Shown here piece by piece: positions 35,786 through 45,062 of a stretch of 64,000 nucleotides of DNA. The stretch lies in the NCBI RefSeq assembly GCF_002197815.1, contig NZ_NIUB01000017.1, forward strand, positions 38,710-102,709, in the 5' to 3' direction. The stretch comes from Pseudomonas oleovorans subsp. oleovorans. Lineage in GTDB: Bacteria > Pseudomonadota > Gammaproteobacteria > Pseudomonadales > Pseudomonadaceae. Numbering within the stretch: position 1 is the stretch's first letter; every line of letters begins with the position of its first letter. Position numbers and translations under genes: made by a program. The notes below the pieces were generated by a model. It was given only the letters and a program-made list of their open reading frames with translations, did no database searches and was not told the DNA's origin.

Positions 35786-36511
35786 ATGCCACTGCGTATC
35801 TGTATTCTGGAAACTGACATCCTCCGTCCCGAACTGGTTGACCAGTATCAGGGCTATGGCCGCATGTTCGAGCAGTTGTTCGCTCAGCAGCCGGTGGCGG
35901 CGGAGTTCAGTGTCTACAACGTGGTGAATGGCCATTACCCGCCCGATAGCGAGAAATTCGATGCCTATCTTGTGACTGGCAGCAAAGCCGACTCCTTTGG
36001 CAGTGAGGCCTGGATTCAAACGCTCAAGGAATACCTGCTGGAGCGCTACAAGCGTGGCGACAAGCTGCTGGGCATTTGCTTTGGTCATCAGCTATTGGCG
36101 TTGCTGCTCGGTGGCAAAGCCGAGCGCGCGGAGCAGGGCTGGGGCGTAGGGGTGCACAGCTATCGCCTGGAGAACAAACCCGAGTGGATGACCCCGGCGC
36201 TGGACGAACTGCAGTTGCTGATCAGCCACCAGGATCAGGTGACCCGTCTGCCGGAGAAGGCCACGCTGCTGGCTACCAGTGACTTCTGCCCGATTGGCGC
36301 CTACCGCATCGAGGATCAGGTCCTGTGTTTTCAGGGCCACCCGGAGTTCGTGCACGACTATTCGCGGGCGTTGCTCGATCTGCGTCAGCAGCATCTTGGC
36401 GAGCAGGTCTATCAGCAGGGGGTGGATAGCCTCAAGCATTCGCAGCAGGGCAGTGCAGTGGCTGAGTGGATGATGCGCTTTGTTGCTCAAGGCAAGCAAG
36501 CCAAGGCCTGA
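35786..36511 (+). CDS. Class I glutamine amidotransferase-like protein
   Basis: A 241-residue stand-alone GATase domain. The nucleophile Cys98 is in GICFGHQLLA, and His185 and Glu187 in FQGHPEF complete the triad. The start MPLRICILETDILRP is chosen over the upstream extension because it begins beta-strand 1 and has CAGGAAAC eight bases before it. Without a synthase partner nearby, it may hydrolyse gamma-glutamyl compounds, as several Pseudomonas homologues do; that is inference. A strong terminator follows. Confidence 0.88.
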   Translation: MPLRICILETDILRPELVDQYQGYGRMFEQLFAQQPVAAEFSVYNVVNGHYPPDSEKFDAYLVTGSKADSFGSEAWIQTLKEYLLERYKRGDKLLGICFGHQLLALLLGGKAERAEQGWGVGVHSYRLENKPEWMTPALDELQLLISHQDQVTRLPEKATLLATSDFCPIGAYRIEDQVLCFQGHPEFVHDYSRALLDLRQQHLGEQVYQQGVDSLKHSQQGSAVAEWMMRFVAQGKQAKA

Positions 36512-36529
36512 GTCTGATATCGAGACATG

Positions 36530-36555
36530 AAAAAGCCCGGTCATCCGGGCTTTTT
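36530..36555. terminator. Bidirectional rho-independent terminator
   Basis: AAAAAGCCCGG and CCGGGCTTTTT arms enclose a TCAT loop. It serves the amidotransferase on one strand and the small-protein gene pair on the other. Confidence 0.93.
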
Positions 36556-36797
36556 CATGTCTGCTGAGTGAGCACGAAGTATGGCGAGAGCCGTTCGCTT
36601 CTGTTCGGTGGCGGGCTGCTGCGCTGCCGCTTGAGGCTTTCGGCCAGGTCCAGGTGATGAGCCAGTTTGTGGCTGCATTCGATGTTGCGCGCCACGGCGC
36701 CAGCCGAGCCTTTGCCGATGCCACTGAGGGCCAGCAAGGTGGTCAGCAGCGACAGGCTGGCGAGCACCAGCAGGCGGGTGCGGTGATTTTTGATCAT
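36555..36797 (-). CDS. 80-residue protein with N-terminal membrane helix
   Basis: From ATG 36797, a basic N-terminus (MIKNHRTR) and hydrophobic segment (LLVLASLSLLTTLLALSGIG) suggest a membrane anchor or signal sequence. The tail is polar and basic (CSHKLAHHLDLAESLKRQRSS), with no known domain. It lies 10 bp after the stop of another small membrane protein, and the two probably form an operon ended by the terminator at 36530. Confidence 0.6.
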   Translation of the reverse strand: MIKNHRTRLLVLASLSLLTTLLALSGIGKGSAGAVARNIECSHKLAHHLDLAESLKRQRSSPPPNRSERLSPYFVLTQQT

Positions 36798-36807
36798 GGC
36801 CGTTCAC

Positions 36808-37002
36808 TCAACCTTGCGAGCGCGCGCCGAGCAGGGCGGGCAAATGAGTGATCAGGCTCTGCAGCGGGCCTGGTTGTTCTATGGTTGGAGTGCTTGGCTG
36901 GACGGCGGCGTAACTCACGACCAGCACCGTCGAGGTGCTGATCAGGTACAGGCCGATGGCAGCGAGAGCGCCGTTGCGGGCGGCTTGAGAGAGGCGGGAC
37001 AT
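36808..37002 (-). CDS. 64-residue single-pass membrane protein
   Basis: ATG 37002 with GGAG about eight bases upstream. A basic N-terminus (MSRLSQAARNG) and one hydrophobic helix (ALAAIGLYLISTSTVLVVSYAAV) precede a short Pro-rich tail. Function unknown. It is co-oriented with the 80-residue gene; the two share a length class and topology, but no evident sequence similarity. Confidence 0.65.
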   Translation of the reverse strand: MSRLSQAARNGALAAIGLYLISTSTVLVVSYAAVQPSTPTIEQPGPLQSLITHLPALLGARSQG

Positions 37003-37148
37003 GTTCTGTGCTCCAGGTCAGGAGTGGGTGTGGGCACAGAATCGTCGAAGTCATTTCGATTGAATAATGGATGTTCTGCAGAGTAACTATCGATGGATTT
37101 GATAGCAGGCGCGAGTTGCCTGCTCGCTCCGGCATCCCGCGTTATACC

Positions 37149-37871
37149 TCACGCGGACGCCAGTTCCTTGTCCATGCTGCTGATACATTCGCTCATGGCC
37201 TGCTGACAACGCTCCATCAGCGCGGGCATGTCGTCCAGGCTCAGGCCGGCAGTAGGGATTGCCGGCAGCGAGCGAATCAGGATGCGGCCGCTGTTCCAGC
37301 GATTCAGGCGCATGACTTTGCTGTAGTTGCTCACGCACACCGGGATGATCGGAACACCGGCCGTGATCGCCATTTGAAACGCGCCTTTCTTGAACGGCAG
37401 CAGGCCTCGGCCAAGGTTGCGCGTGCCTTCCGGGAAGACCCAGATCGAAGTGTCGCGATTGCGCAGGGTTTCGGTGGTGGTCAGCATTGCGCGCTTGGCG
37501 GCTACGGCATTGCTGCGATCGATCAGCACGTTACCGGCCAGCCAGTAGAGCTGACCGAAGAATGGCACCCACTTGAGGCTCTTCTTGCCGATGCTCACGG
37601 TGCGTTCCGGTACCACGCGGCCAAGCACGTAGAGGTCGAAGTTGGACTGGTGGTTGGCGATGATCACGCAGGAGCGCTGGTGTTCTAAAAGCGGGCGTAC
37701 GTCAGTCTTCAGCTTCAGGCGCAGCAGGCATAGGGCGGGCAGCGAATAAAAACGCGCGCAGAGGTGGCTGTTGTCGGGGTTGAACGGGCGGCACAGGCCG
37801 AGCAGCAGGCCGAGCAGGCCGGCCAGGATGAAATGCACGCCCATCAGCAGTATGCGCAAGACGTAGAGCAT
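37149..37871 (-). CDS. plsC: 1-acyl-sn-glycerol-3-phosphate acyltransferase
   Basis: Adds the second acyl chain to lysophosphatidic acid at the inner membrane. It has 240 residues. An N-terminal membrane helix (ILLMGVHFILAGLLGLLLGL) is followed by the HX4D-type block NHQSNFD (IIANHQSNFDLYVLG), LIDRSN, the FPEGTR phosphate-binding block and VPIIPVCVSNYSKV. All four motifs of the family are intact. The gene stands alone, with no close partners in its direction. Confidence 0.93.
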   Translation of the reverse strand: MLYVLRILLMGVHFILAGLLGLLLGLCRPFNPDNSHLCARFYSLPALCLLRLKLKTDVRPLLEHQRSCVIIANHQSNFDLYVLGRVVPERTVSIGKKSLKWVPFFGQLYWLAGNVLIDRSNAVAAKRAMLTTTETLRNRDTSIWVFPEGTRNLGRGLLPFKKGAFQMAITAGVPIIPVCVSNYSKVMRLNRWNSGRILIRSLPAIPTAGLSLDDMPALMERCQQAMSECISSMDKELASA

Positions 37872-38003
37872 TGGGGAGAACCGTCAGGGAAGGGGCGCGC
37901 AGTGTACGGGCGCTCACTCTGTCGGGCAATTGCTCGAAACTATCGCTTGGCGTGCGTAACGTCCTGAATTGTCGCAGAACTTGTCGGTTTCCATGCCCAC
38001 GTA

Positions 38004-38028
38004 GAAAGGGCGCCTCACGGCGCCCTTC
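38004..38028 (-). terminator. Terminator of the aminotransferase gene
   Basis: GAAAGGGCGCC and GGCGCCCTTC arms with a TCAC loop, six bases past the stop at 38034. Symmetric and strong in stem, with only a modest T tract. Confidence 0.75.
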
Positions 38029-38033
38029 AATGC

Positions 38034-39263
38034 TTACTCGGTCTCTGCCTTGGCCGGCTTGCCTGGCAGCAACCCGTCGGCGCGGAACATCGCCTTGATG
38101 CCGCGCAGCGCCTGACGGCTGCGGTCCTGGTTCTCGATCAGGGCGAAGCGCACATGGTCGTCGCCATAGTCGCCAAAACCCAATCCAGGCGAGACGCAGA
38201 CCTTGGCTTCGGCCAGCAGTTTCTTGGCGAACTCCAGCGAGCCCAGGTGCGCGTAGGCGTCGGGAATCTTGGCCCAGATGTACATGGAAGCCTTGGGCTT
38301 TTCCACCATCCAGCCGATCTCGTGCAGGCCCTTGACCAGCAGGTTACGCCGCTGACGATACTGTTCGGCGATATCGCGCACGCACTGCTGGTCGCCTTCC
38401 AGTGCAGCGATGGCCGCCACCTGTAGCGGGGTGAAGGTGCCATAGTCGTGGTAGCTCTTGATCCGCGCCAGGGCGCTGACCAGTTCGGGGTTGCCGACCA
38501 TGAAACCGATGCGCCAGCCGGCCATGTTGTAGCTCTTGGACAGGGTGAAGAACTCCACCGCGATGTCCTTGGCGCCGGGTACCTGCATGATCGAAGGCGC
38601 CTTCCAACCGTCATAAACGATGTCGGCGTAGGCCAGGTCGTGAATCACCAGTACGTCGTACTGCTTGGCCAGGGTTACCACGCGCTCGAAGAAGTCCAGC
38701 TCCACGCACTGTGCGGTGGGGTTGGAGGGGAAGCCGAGAATCATCATCTTCGGCTTGGGAATCGACTCGCGAATGGCGCGTTCCAGCTCGGCGAAGAAGT
38801 CCACGCCCGGCACCAGCGGCACGGAACGCACCTGGGCGCCAGCGATCACCGCGCCGTAGATATGGATCGGGTAACTGGGGTTGGGTACCAGCACCGTGTC
38901 GCCATGGTCCAGGGTGGCGAGCATCAGGTGCGCCAGGCCTTCCTTGGAGCCGATGGTGACGATGGCTTCGCTTTCCGGGTCGATCTCCACCTCGTAGCGA
39001 TCCTTGTACCAGCGCGAGATGGCGCGGCGCAGGCGCGGAATACCGCGGGAAGTGGAGTAGCCGTGGGTATCTTCACGCTGGGCGACCTGCACCAGCTTCT
39101 CGACGATGTGCGGCGGAGTCGCACCGTCGGGGTTGCCCATGGAGAAGTCGATGATGTCCTCGCCGCGACGGCGTGCAGCCATCTTCAGTTCGGCGGTGAT
39201 GTTGAAGACGTAGGGGGGCAGACGATCGATGCGCGCAAAGCGGCGCTTGGCGTTATCAGCCAT
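38034..39263 (-). CDS. alaC: Glutamate-pyruvate-type aminotransferase, AlaC-like
   Basis: PLP-dependent class I/II aminotransferase of 409 residues from ATG 39263 (GAGGAAATC upstream). Signatures are [18 protein letters not shown] near the N-terminus, [18 protein letters not shown] and the [14 protein letters not shown] stretch. The Schiff-base lysine is in [15 protein letters not shown], and [21 protein letters not shown] ends the domain. In E. coli the closest type makes alanine from pyruvate and glutamate. The upstream open frame was rejected. It follows nasT by about 130 bp, possibly in the same transcript. Confidence 0.88.
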   Translation of the reverse strand: MADNAKRRFARIDRLPPYVFNITAELKMAARRRGEDIIDFSMGNPDGATPPHIVEKLVQVAQREDTHGYSTSRGIPRLRRAISRWYKDRYEVEIDPESEAIVTIGSKEGLAHLMLATLDHGDTVLVPNPSYPIHIYGAVIAGAQVRSVPLVPGVDFFAELERAIRESIPKPKMMILGFPSNPTAQCVELDFFERVVTLAKQYDVLVIHDLAYADIVYDGWKAPSIMQVPGAKDIAVEFFTLSKSYNMAGWRIGFMVGNPELVSALARIKSYHDYGTFTPLQVAAIAALEGDQQCVRDIAEQYRQRRNLLVKGLHEIGWMVEKPKASMYIWAKIPDAYAHLGSLEFAKKLLAEAKVCVSPGLGFGDYGDDHVRFALIENQDRSRQALRGIKAMFRADGLLPGKPAKAETE

Positions 39264-39392
39264 GATTTCCTCGAAGTACGTAAGCGCCCGGAACCGTCCG
39301 AGCGACGTTGGCCACTGCTGCAGCCTGCGGCGAAGATACGCGCGCCGCCGTCTCGCTGTCCAGCACAGCCAGCGAGCGGCGTAGCGCAACAG

Positions 39393-39971
39393 TCAACCGC
39401 CGAGCATGTCGTGCATGGCGATGATCTGTTCGGCCACCTGAATCAGCTTCTGCTGGCGACTCATGGCCTGCCGGCGCATCAGCGTATAGGCCTCTTCCTC
39501 GTTGCAGCTCTTCATCTTCATCAGCAGGCCCTTGGCCTGTTCGACGCGCTTGCGCTCGGCCAGTTGGGCATCGCGTGCCTGGAGCTGGGCACGCAATGCC
39601 TGATCGCTCTCGAAGCGGGCCATGGCGACGTCGAGGATGGGTTGCAGGCGCTGGGCATGGATGCCTTCGACAATGTAGGCGCTGACGCCACTCTGGATCG
39701 CCTGGCGCATCACGCTGGGGTTGTGTTCGTCGGTGAACATGACGATTGGACGCGGTTGGTCACGGCTGACCAGTACCACCTGTTCCATCACGTCGCGGCC
39801 AGGGGACTCGGTGTCGATCAGGATAACGTCGGGGCGCACGGCCTCGACCCGCTCCGGCAGGTCGATGGTCAGCCCGGATTCGTCGATGACCTCGAATCCG
39901 GCCTCGATCAGCGCGCACTTGAGGCGGCCGACCTTCTTCGGGGTGTCGTTGATCAGAAGGATACGCAGCAT
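39393..39971 (-). CDS. nasT: ANTAR-domain antiterminator NasT
   Basis: RNA-binding regulator of nitrate/nitrite assimilation. It has 192 residues. An N-terminal receiver-like domain (LRILLINDTPKKVGRLKCAL, candidate Asp53 in VILIDTESPG) departs from the classic acidic DD pair. A coiled coil and a C-terminal ANTAR domain follow (KRVEQAKGLLMKMKSCNEEEAYTLMRRQAM). ANTAR proteins bind paired hairpins in leader RNAs and prevent termination. NasS, encoded 18 bp upstream, holds NasT inactive when nitrate is absent. The pairing here is exact. Confidence 0.93.
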   Translation of the reverse strand: MLRILLINDTPKKVGRLKCALIEAGFEVIDESGLTIDLPERVEAVRPDVILIDTESPGRDVMEQVVLVSRDQPRPIVMFTDEHNPSVMRQAIQSGVSAYIVEGIHAQRLQPILDVAMARFESDQALRAQLQARDAQLAERKRVEQAKGLLMKMKSCNEEEAYTLMRRQAMSRQQKLIQVAEQIIAMHDMLGG

Positions 39972-39989
39972 CGATGGCTCTCCCGGCGG

Positions 39990-41201
39990 TTACAGGGCGA
40001 CAGCCGGGCTGTCGGCCAGGGCATGGAGGCGGAAGCTGCGCGCGTACGCGGCAGGGGCGCTGCCGTCCCAGTTGGTGCCGTCCTGCAGGATGGAGCTGCG
40101 CATCTCGCCCGGCACGGCAATTCCCAGCGCCGTAGCGGCTTCGCGGTACAGGGCCAGTTGCTGCACCTGGCGGGCCACGCCCAGGTAGTCGGGGTCTTTG
40201 CGTAGCAGGCCCCAACGGCGGAATTGGGTCATGAACCACATGGCATCGGACAGGTAGGGCTGGTTGACCAGGCCGCCGGCATGAAAGCGCAGCGGATGCT
40301 CGTCCTGCCAGGCGTGGCCGAGGCCGTCCTGATAGTGGCCGAGAAAGCGTGGGGTGATCGCCGAGACCGGCGCATTGACGTATTCGCTGCCGCTGAGCAG
40401 CAGGGCGGTGCTGCGCTTGTTTTCCTCGTTGTCATCGATGAAGCGTGCGGCGTCGAGCACCGCCATGATCAGCGCACGGGCGGTATTGGGGTTCTGTGCG
40501 GCGAAGGCGCGGGTGCAGCCCAGCACCTTTTCTGGGTGATCCGGCCAGATTGCCTGGATGGTGGTGACGGTACAGCCGAGTTGTTCATCGACGGCCTTGG
40601 CGGTCCAGGGTTCGCCGACGCAGAAGCCGTCGATGCGCTTGGCCTCCAGGTGTTCGATCATCTGCGGCGGTGGCACCACCACGCTGTCCACGTCGCGCAG
40701 CGGATGGATGCCCTGGCTGGCCAGCCAGTAGTAAAGCCACATGGCATGGGTGCCGGTGGGGAAGGTCTGAGCGAAGGTCAGTCGCGCTCTGTTTTGGTGC
40801 ACATGCTGGTGCAGTGCTTCACCGCTGGTCACGCCGGCGCTTTGCAGCGTGTGCGACAGGTTGATGCTCTGGCCGTTCTGGTTCAGCCCCATGAGCACCG
40901 CCATGTCGGTTGCCGCGGCGCCACCGAGGCCGAGCTGCACGCCGTAGATCAAACCGTACAGGCTGTGGGCGGCGTCCAGCTCGCCGCTGAGCAGGCGGTC
41001 GCGCAGGCCGGCCCAGGAGGCCTGGCGCTGCAGTTTGAGGCTCAGCCCATATTTTTCGGCAAAGCCCTGGGTGGCCGCGACTATCACCGAGGCGGAATCG
41101 CTCAGGGCCATGAAACCGATGTTCAGCACGCTCTTTTCCGGTGCATCGCTGCCGCCGACCCAGGCCAGGGCGTCGCCGCGAGGGATATGCTGTTCGCTCA
41201 T
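39990..41201 (-). CDS. nasS: Nitrate-sensing NasS, substrate-binding-like
   Basis: Cytoplasmic homologue of NrtA/CmpA nitrate-binding proteins. It has 403 residues from ATG 41201 with GGAAG five bases upstream. No signal peptide is present, as expected for NasS rather than a periplasmic transporter component. Core features are LNIGFMALSDSASVIVAATQGFAEKYGLSL, TFPTGTHAMWLYYWLASQGIHP, PPPQMIEHLEAKRIDGFCVGEPW and the C-terminal ALYREAATALGI. It binds nitrate or nitrite and releases NasT. The nitrate reductase genes usually next to nasST are not in this window. Confidence 0.92.
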   Translation of the reverse strand: MSEQHIPRGDALAWVGGSDAPEKSVLNIGFMALSDSASVIVAATQGFAEKYGLSLKLQRQASWAGLRDRLLSGELDAAHSLYGLIYGVQLGLGGAAATDMAVLMGLNQNGQSINLSHTLQSAGVTSGEALHQHVHQNRARLTFAQTFPTGTHAMWLYYWLASQGIHPLRDVDSVVVPPPQMIEHLEAKRIDGFCVGEPWTAKAVDEQLGCTVTTIQAIWPDHPEKVLGCTRAFAAQNPNTARALIMAVLDAARFIDDNEENKRSTALLLSGSEYVNAPVSAITPRFLGHYQDGLGHAWQDEHPLRFHAGGLVNQPYLSDAMWFMTQFRRWGLLRKDPDYLGVARQVQQLALYREAATALGIAVPGEMRSSILQDGTNWDGSAPAAYARSFRLHALADSPAVAL

Positions 41202-41272
41202 GTCACTTCCTTCATCCACGCATTAGGTTCCGAGCCGCCAGCTGAGGTTTGCAGAACTGTGCGGGTGGCCCA

Positions 41273-41356
41273 CAAAAAAGGCGTCGTACCGATCACCGCC
41301 GTAAAGGGTCGAGTTCGGAGACGACGCCGTTGTCGTTCGGGCCTTGTCCGTCGTCG
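41273..41356 (-). promoter_or_regulatory. Attenuator-like leader upstream of nasS
   Basis: On the minus strand GGCGTCGT (plus 41321-41328) pairs with ACGACGCC (41280-41287), immediately followed by six T residues (41274-41279), a rho-independent terminator 72 bp before the nasS start. An inner CCGA/TCGG pair extends it. The 5' arm can instead pair with an upstream GACGACG (plus 41349-41355), which would disrupt the terminator. Such mutually exclusive folds fit an antitermination control, and NasT is an antiterminator encoded in the same operon. Confidence 0.6.
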
Positions 41357-41569
41357 GAGAGGCTCACTGCACGTAGAGAAAGCAAGGCATATGCCAGTGC
41401 GCAGAGTATGCACTGTTGGATGAGGCGTTCAGCGTCCCGAGTAGTGGTGGCGTTTCGGTTCGGGTAGCTGAATGCTGACAAAAGCCAGCAACGACAACGC
41501 CGCACTTGCTGAGCAATATGCGGCGTGTGGGTTCAGGCACGGCTGGGTAGTGCATGAGGTGCGGCAGAG

Positions 41570-41595
41570 CCGGGCATCGCTCTGCGATGTCCGGC
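41570..41595 (-). terminator. Hairpin just after fabI
   Basis: CCGGACATCGC and GCGATGCCCGG arms (one mismatch, AGA loop) begin within ten bases of the fabI stop. No T tract follows, so termination strength is uncertain. Confidence 0.5.
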
Positions 41596-41602
41596 GACCT
41601 TC

Positions 41603-42397
41603 TCAGTCTTCCATGGCGCCCATGGCAGTGGTGTTGAAGCCGCCGTCGACGTACATGATCTCGCCGCTGATGCCCGAAGCCAGGTCGGAGCAGAGGAAGG
41701 CGCCGGCATTGCCGACTTCCTCGATGGTCACGTTACGGCGCAGCGGAGTCTGCTTCTCGTTGGCGGCCAGCATCTTGCGGAAGCTGGCGATGCCGCTGGC
41801 AGCCAGGGTGCGAATCGGGCCGGCAGAGATGGCGTTGACGCGAGTGCCTTCCGGGCCGAGGCTGCCGGCCAGGTAGCGTACGCCGGCTTCCAGACTGGCC
41901 TTGGCCATGCCCATGACGTTGTAGTTGGGCATGGTGCGCTCGGCGCCCAGGTAGGAGAGGGTGAGCAGGCTGCCGTTGCGGCCTTTCATCATTTCGCGAC
42001 CGGCCTTGGCCAGAGCAACGAAACTGTAGGCGCTGATGTCGTGGGCGATCTTAAAGCCTTCACGGGTGGTGACGTCGGTGAAGTCGCCATTGAGCTGGTC
42101 GCCCGGGGCGAAGCCGACCGAGTGGACGATGCAGTCCAGGCCGTCCCACTTCTTGCTCAGTGCTTCGAACACCGCGGCGATTTCCTCGTCGCTGGCTACA
42201 TCGCAAGGGAAGCACAGGTCGGCGCTGGAGCCCCAGCCGGCAGCGAAGTCTTCCACGCGGCCCTTGAGCTTCTCGTTCTGGTAGGTGAAGGCCAGCTCGG
42301 CACCTTCGCGGTGCATGGCGGCGGCGATACCCGAGGCGATGGACAGTTTGCTGGCAACGCCAACGATGAGTACGCGCTTACCGGTTAGAAAACCCAT
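41603..42397 (-). CDS. fabI: Enoyl-[acyl-carrier-protein] reductase FabI
   Basis: NADH-dependent last step of each fatty-acid elongation cycle and the triclosan target. It has 264 residues. [25 protein letters not shown] is the FabI nucleotide-binding start. The catalytic residues Tyr149, Tyr159 and Lys166 lie in [20 protein letters not shown]. The substrate-binding loop region [15 protein letters not shown] follows, then the C-terminal [19 protein letters not shown]. It follows the peptide transporter genes on the same strand, a conserved order in Pseudomonas. Confidence 0.96.
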   Translation of the reverse strand: MGFLTGKRVLIVGVASKLSIASGIAAAMHREGAELAFTYQNEKLKGRVEDFAAGWGSSADLCFPCDVASDEEIAAVFEALSKKWDGLDCIVHSVGFAPGDQLNGDFTDVTTREGFKIAHDISAYSFVALAKAGREMMKGRNGSLLTLSYLGAERTMPNYNVMGMAKASLEAGVRYLAGSLGPEGTRVNAISAGPIRTLAASGIASFRKMLAANEKQTPLRRNVTIEEVGNAGAFLCSDLASGISGEIMYVDGGFNTTAMGAMED

Positions 42398-42425
42398 TGT
42401 GCTATTCCTCTTCCTGTTTCAAGGA

Positions 42426-44039
42426 TCAGTGAGCCGTTGCCGGGGCCAGAAAAGCGGCTTCCAGCAACTGCTGCGTATAAGGGTGTTGCGGTGCACTGAA
42501 GATCGACTCGGCAGACCCCTGTTCGACCACCTGGCCCTGCTTGACCACCATCAACTGGTGGCTCAGCGCTCTGACTACCGCCAGGTCATGGCTGATAAAC
42601 AGATAGGTCAGGTTGTACTTGGCCTGCAAGCCGCGCAACAACTCCACCACCTGACGCTGCACCGTACGGTCGAGCGCCGAAGTGGGCTCGTCCAGCAGGA
42701 TCAGCGCCGGTTTCAACACCAGTGCCCGGGCAATGGCAATCCGCTGCCGTTGCCCGCCAGAAAACTCGTGGGGGTAGCGATGCCGTGTCTGCGGATCGAG
42801 TCCTACCTCCAAAAGCGCGTCGATGATCGCCTGTTCCTGCTCTGCCTCATTGCCCATACGGTGAATGCGCAGACCTTCACCGACGATCTGGCTCACCGAC
42901 ATGCGCGGGCTCAGGCTGCCGAAGGGGTCCTGAAACACCACCTGCATCTGCCTGCGCAGCGGGCGTACTTCCTGCTGGCTCAGGCCCTGCAACTGCTGGC
43001 CCTGAAAACGGATATCACCGCGACTGGCGAGTAGCCGCAGAATGGCCATGCCCAGCGTGGACTTGCCGGAACCACTTTCGCCGACGATGCCCAGGGTATG
43101 GCCCTGGGGCAGGCTGAAGTTGATGCCGTCCACCGCTTTGACATGATCCACCGTCCGGCGCAGCAGGCCCTTTTTGATCGGGAACCACACACGCAGGTCG
43201 TCCACTTCCAGCAACGGCTGGCCCGCAGGATTGGCCGCAGGGTCGCCGCTGGGCTCGGCGCCGAGCAGTTCCTGGGTATAGGGATGCTGCGGAGCCTGGA
43301 ACAATTCTTCACACGACGCCTGTTCGACGATGCGACCGCGCTGCATGACACATACGCGGTGGGCAATTCTGCGAACCAGGTTGAGGTCGTGGCTGATCAA
43401 CAGCAGCGACATGCCCAGGCGTGCCTGCAGATCCTTGAGCAATTCGAGGATTTTCAGCTGTACGGTGACGTCCAGAGCGGTGGTCGGCTCGTCGGCGATC
43501 AGCAGCTGTGGTTCATTGGCCAGGGCCATGGCGATCATCACACGCTGCCGTTGGCCGCCGGAGAGTTCGTGCGGGTAGGCCTTGAGGCGTTTCTTCGGTT
43601 CGGGAATACCGACCAGTTCCAGCAGTTCGAGGGTGCGCGCGCTGGCGGCCTTGCCGCGCAGGCCCTTATGCAGAGCGAGCACTTCGTTGATCTGCTTCTC
43701 GATACTGTGCAGCGGGTTGAGCGAGGTCATGGGCTCCTGGAAGACCATGGCGATGCGGTTGCCGCGGATGCCGCGCAGGCGGCCTTCGCTGAGCTTGAGC
43801 AGGTCTTCGCCGGCGTACTCGATGCTGCCGTGCGGGTGGCGCGCGAGCGGGTAGGGCAAGAGGCGCAGGATCGAGTGCGCCGTGACCGACTTGCCCGAGC
43901 CGCTCTCGCCAACCAGGGCCAGGGTCTCGCCCTGGCGGATGTCGAAGCTGACGCCTTCGACCACGCGCTGGCACTGCTCGCCCGTGACGAACTCGACGGC
44001 CAGGTCGCGCACTTGCAACAGGGTTTCGTTCTGGCTCAT
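42426..44039 (-). CDS. yejF: Peptide ABC transporter, double ATPase (YejF/NppD-like)
   Basis: Fused pair of ATPase domains, 537 residues from ATG 44039. Domain 1 has Walker A GESGSGKS, signature LSGGQRQRVMIA and Walker B LLIADEPT. Domain 2 has GESGSGKSTLG, FSGGQRQRIAIARAL and LILLDEPTSALD. Both halves carry the oligopeptide-transporter C-terminal motif HPYTQ. It energises uptake through the two permeases just upstream. The start lies inside the tail of the permease gene, whose AGGAAATG serves as ribosome site. Pseudomonas homologues (Npp) import peptidyl-nucleoside antibiotics and peptides. Confidence 0.95.
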   Translation of the reverse strand: MSQNETLLQVRDLAVEFVTGEQCQRVVEGVSFDIRQGETLALVGESGSGKSVTAHSILRLLPYPLARHPHGSIEYAGEDLLKLSEGRLRGIRGNRIAMVFQEPMTSLNPLHSIEKQINEVLALHKGLRGKAASARTLELLELVGIPEPKKRLKAYPHELSGGQRQRVMIAMALANEPQLLIADEPTTALDVTVQLKILELLKDLQARLGMSLLLISHDLNLVRRIAHRVCVMQRGRIVEQASCEELFQAPQHPYTQELLGAEPSGDPAANPAGQPLLEVDDLRVWFPIKKGLLRRTVDHVKAVDGINFSLPQGHTLGIVGESGSGKSTLGMAILRLLASRGDIRFQGQQLQGLSQQEVRPLRRQMQVVFQDPFGSLSPRMSVSQIVGEGLRIHRMGNEAEQEQAIIDALLEVGLDPQTRHRYPHEFSGGQRQRIAIARALVLKPALILLDEPTSALDRTVQRQVVELLRGLQAKYNLTYLFISHDLAVVRALSHQLMVVKQGQVVEQGSAESIFSAPQHPYTQQLLEAAFLAPATAH

Positions 44040-44040
44040 G

Positions 44041-45060
44041 TCATTTCCTCGGGTCGAAGGCATCGCGGGCGGCTTCGCCGATGAATACCAGCAGGCTCAG
44101 CATGATCGCCAATACGGCGAAGGCGCTGATGCCCAGCCAGGGCGCCTGCAGGTTGCTCTTGCCCTGGGCGACCAGTTCACCGAGCGAGGGTGCGCCGGGT
44201 GGCAGGCCGAAGCCGAGGAAGTCCAGCGCAGTGAGGGTGCCAATGGCGCCGGTGAGGATGAAGGGCATGAAGGTCATGGTGGAAACCATGGCGTTGGGCA
44301 GGATGTGGCGGAACATGATGGCGCCATTGCTCATTCCTAGGGCACGGGCGGCGCGTACGTACTCGAGGTTGCGCCCGCGCAGGAACTCGGCGCGTACCAC
44401 GTCGACCAGGCTCATCCAGGAGAACAGCAGCATGATGCCCAGCAGCCACCAGAAGTTCGGCTGCACGAAGCTGGCGAGGATGATCAGCAGGTAGAGCACC
44501 GGCAGGCCCGACCATATTTCCAGGAAGCGCTGGCCAAGCAGGTCGACCCAGCCGCCGTAGAAGCCCTGTAGCGCGCCGGCGATCACGCCGATTACCGAGC
44601 TGGCCAGGGTCAGGATCAGGGCGAACAGCACCGAGATGCGAAAGCCGTAGATCACCCGTGCCAGCACGTCACGGCCCTGATCGTCGGTGCCCAGCCAGTT
44701 CTGCGCCGAGGGCGGGGCGGGGGCGGGCACCTCCAGGTCGTAGTTGATGCTCGAATAGCTGAAGGGGATCGGCGGCCAGAGCATCCAGCCGTCCTTTGCC
44801 GCGATCAGTTCCTGGATGTAGGGGCTCTTGTAGTTGGCCTGCAGCGGGAATTCACCGCCGAACACCGTTTCCGGGTAGCGCTTGAGCACCGGGAAGTACC
44901 ACTGGCCGTCGTAGCGCACCGCCAGCGGCTTGTCGTTGGCGATCAGCTCGGCGCCCAGGCTCAGGCCGAACAGGATGAGGAACAGCCACAGCGACCACCA
45001 GCCACGCTTGTGCGCCTTGAAACGGTCGAAGCGGCGTCGATTGAGAGGGGAGAGTTTCAT
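44041..45060 (-). CDS. yejE: Peptide ABC transporter permease (YejE/NppC-like)
   Basis: DppC-type permease of 339 residues from ATG 45060. The first membrane helix (GWWSLWLFLILFGLSLGAELIA) precedes a long periplasmic loop. Further helices and the cytoplasmic EAA loop (EYVRAARALGMSNGAIMFRHILPNA) that docks on the ATPase follow. NWLGTDDQGRDVLARVIYGFRIS is diagnostic of the OppC/DppC class. The start is two bases from the yejB stop, with GGGAGGG overlapping the end of yejB as ribosome site. Confidence 0.95.
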   Translation of the reverse strand: MKLSPLNRRRFDRFKAHKRGWWSLWLFLILFGLSLGAELIANDKPLAVRYDGQWYFPVLKRYPETVFGGEFPLQANYKSPYIQELIAAKDGWMLWPPIPFSYSSINYDLEVPAPAPPSAQNWLGTDDQGRDVLARVIYGFRISVLFALILTLASSVIGVIAGALQGFYGGWVDLLGQRFLEIWSGLPVLYLLIILASFVQPNFWWLLGIMLLFSWMSLVDVVRAEFLRGRNLEYVRAARALGMSNGAIMFRHILPNAMVSTMTFMPFILTGAIGTLTALDFLGFGLPPGAPSLGELVAQGKSNLQAPWLGISAFAVLAIMLSLLVFIGEAARDAFDPRK

Positions 45061-45062
45061 AC

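Noticed and set aside
41198..41413. 71-codon frame in the nasS leader
   Set aside because: It is arginine-rich, crosses the terminator hairpin, has no ribosome site and is best explained as leader RNA.
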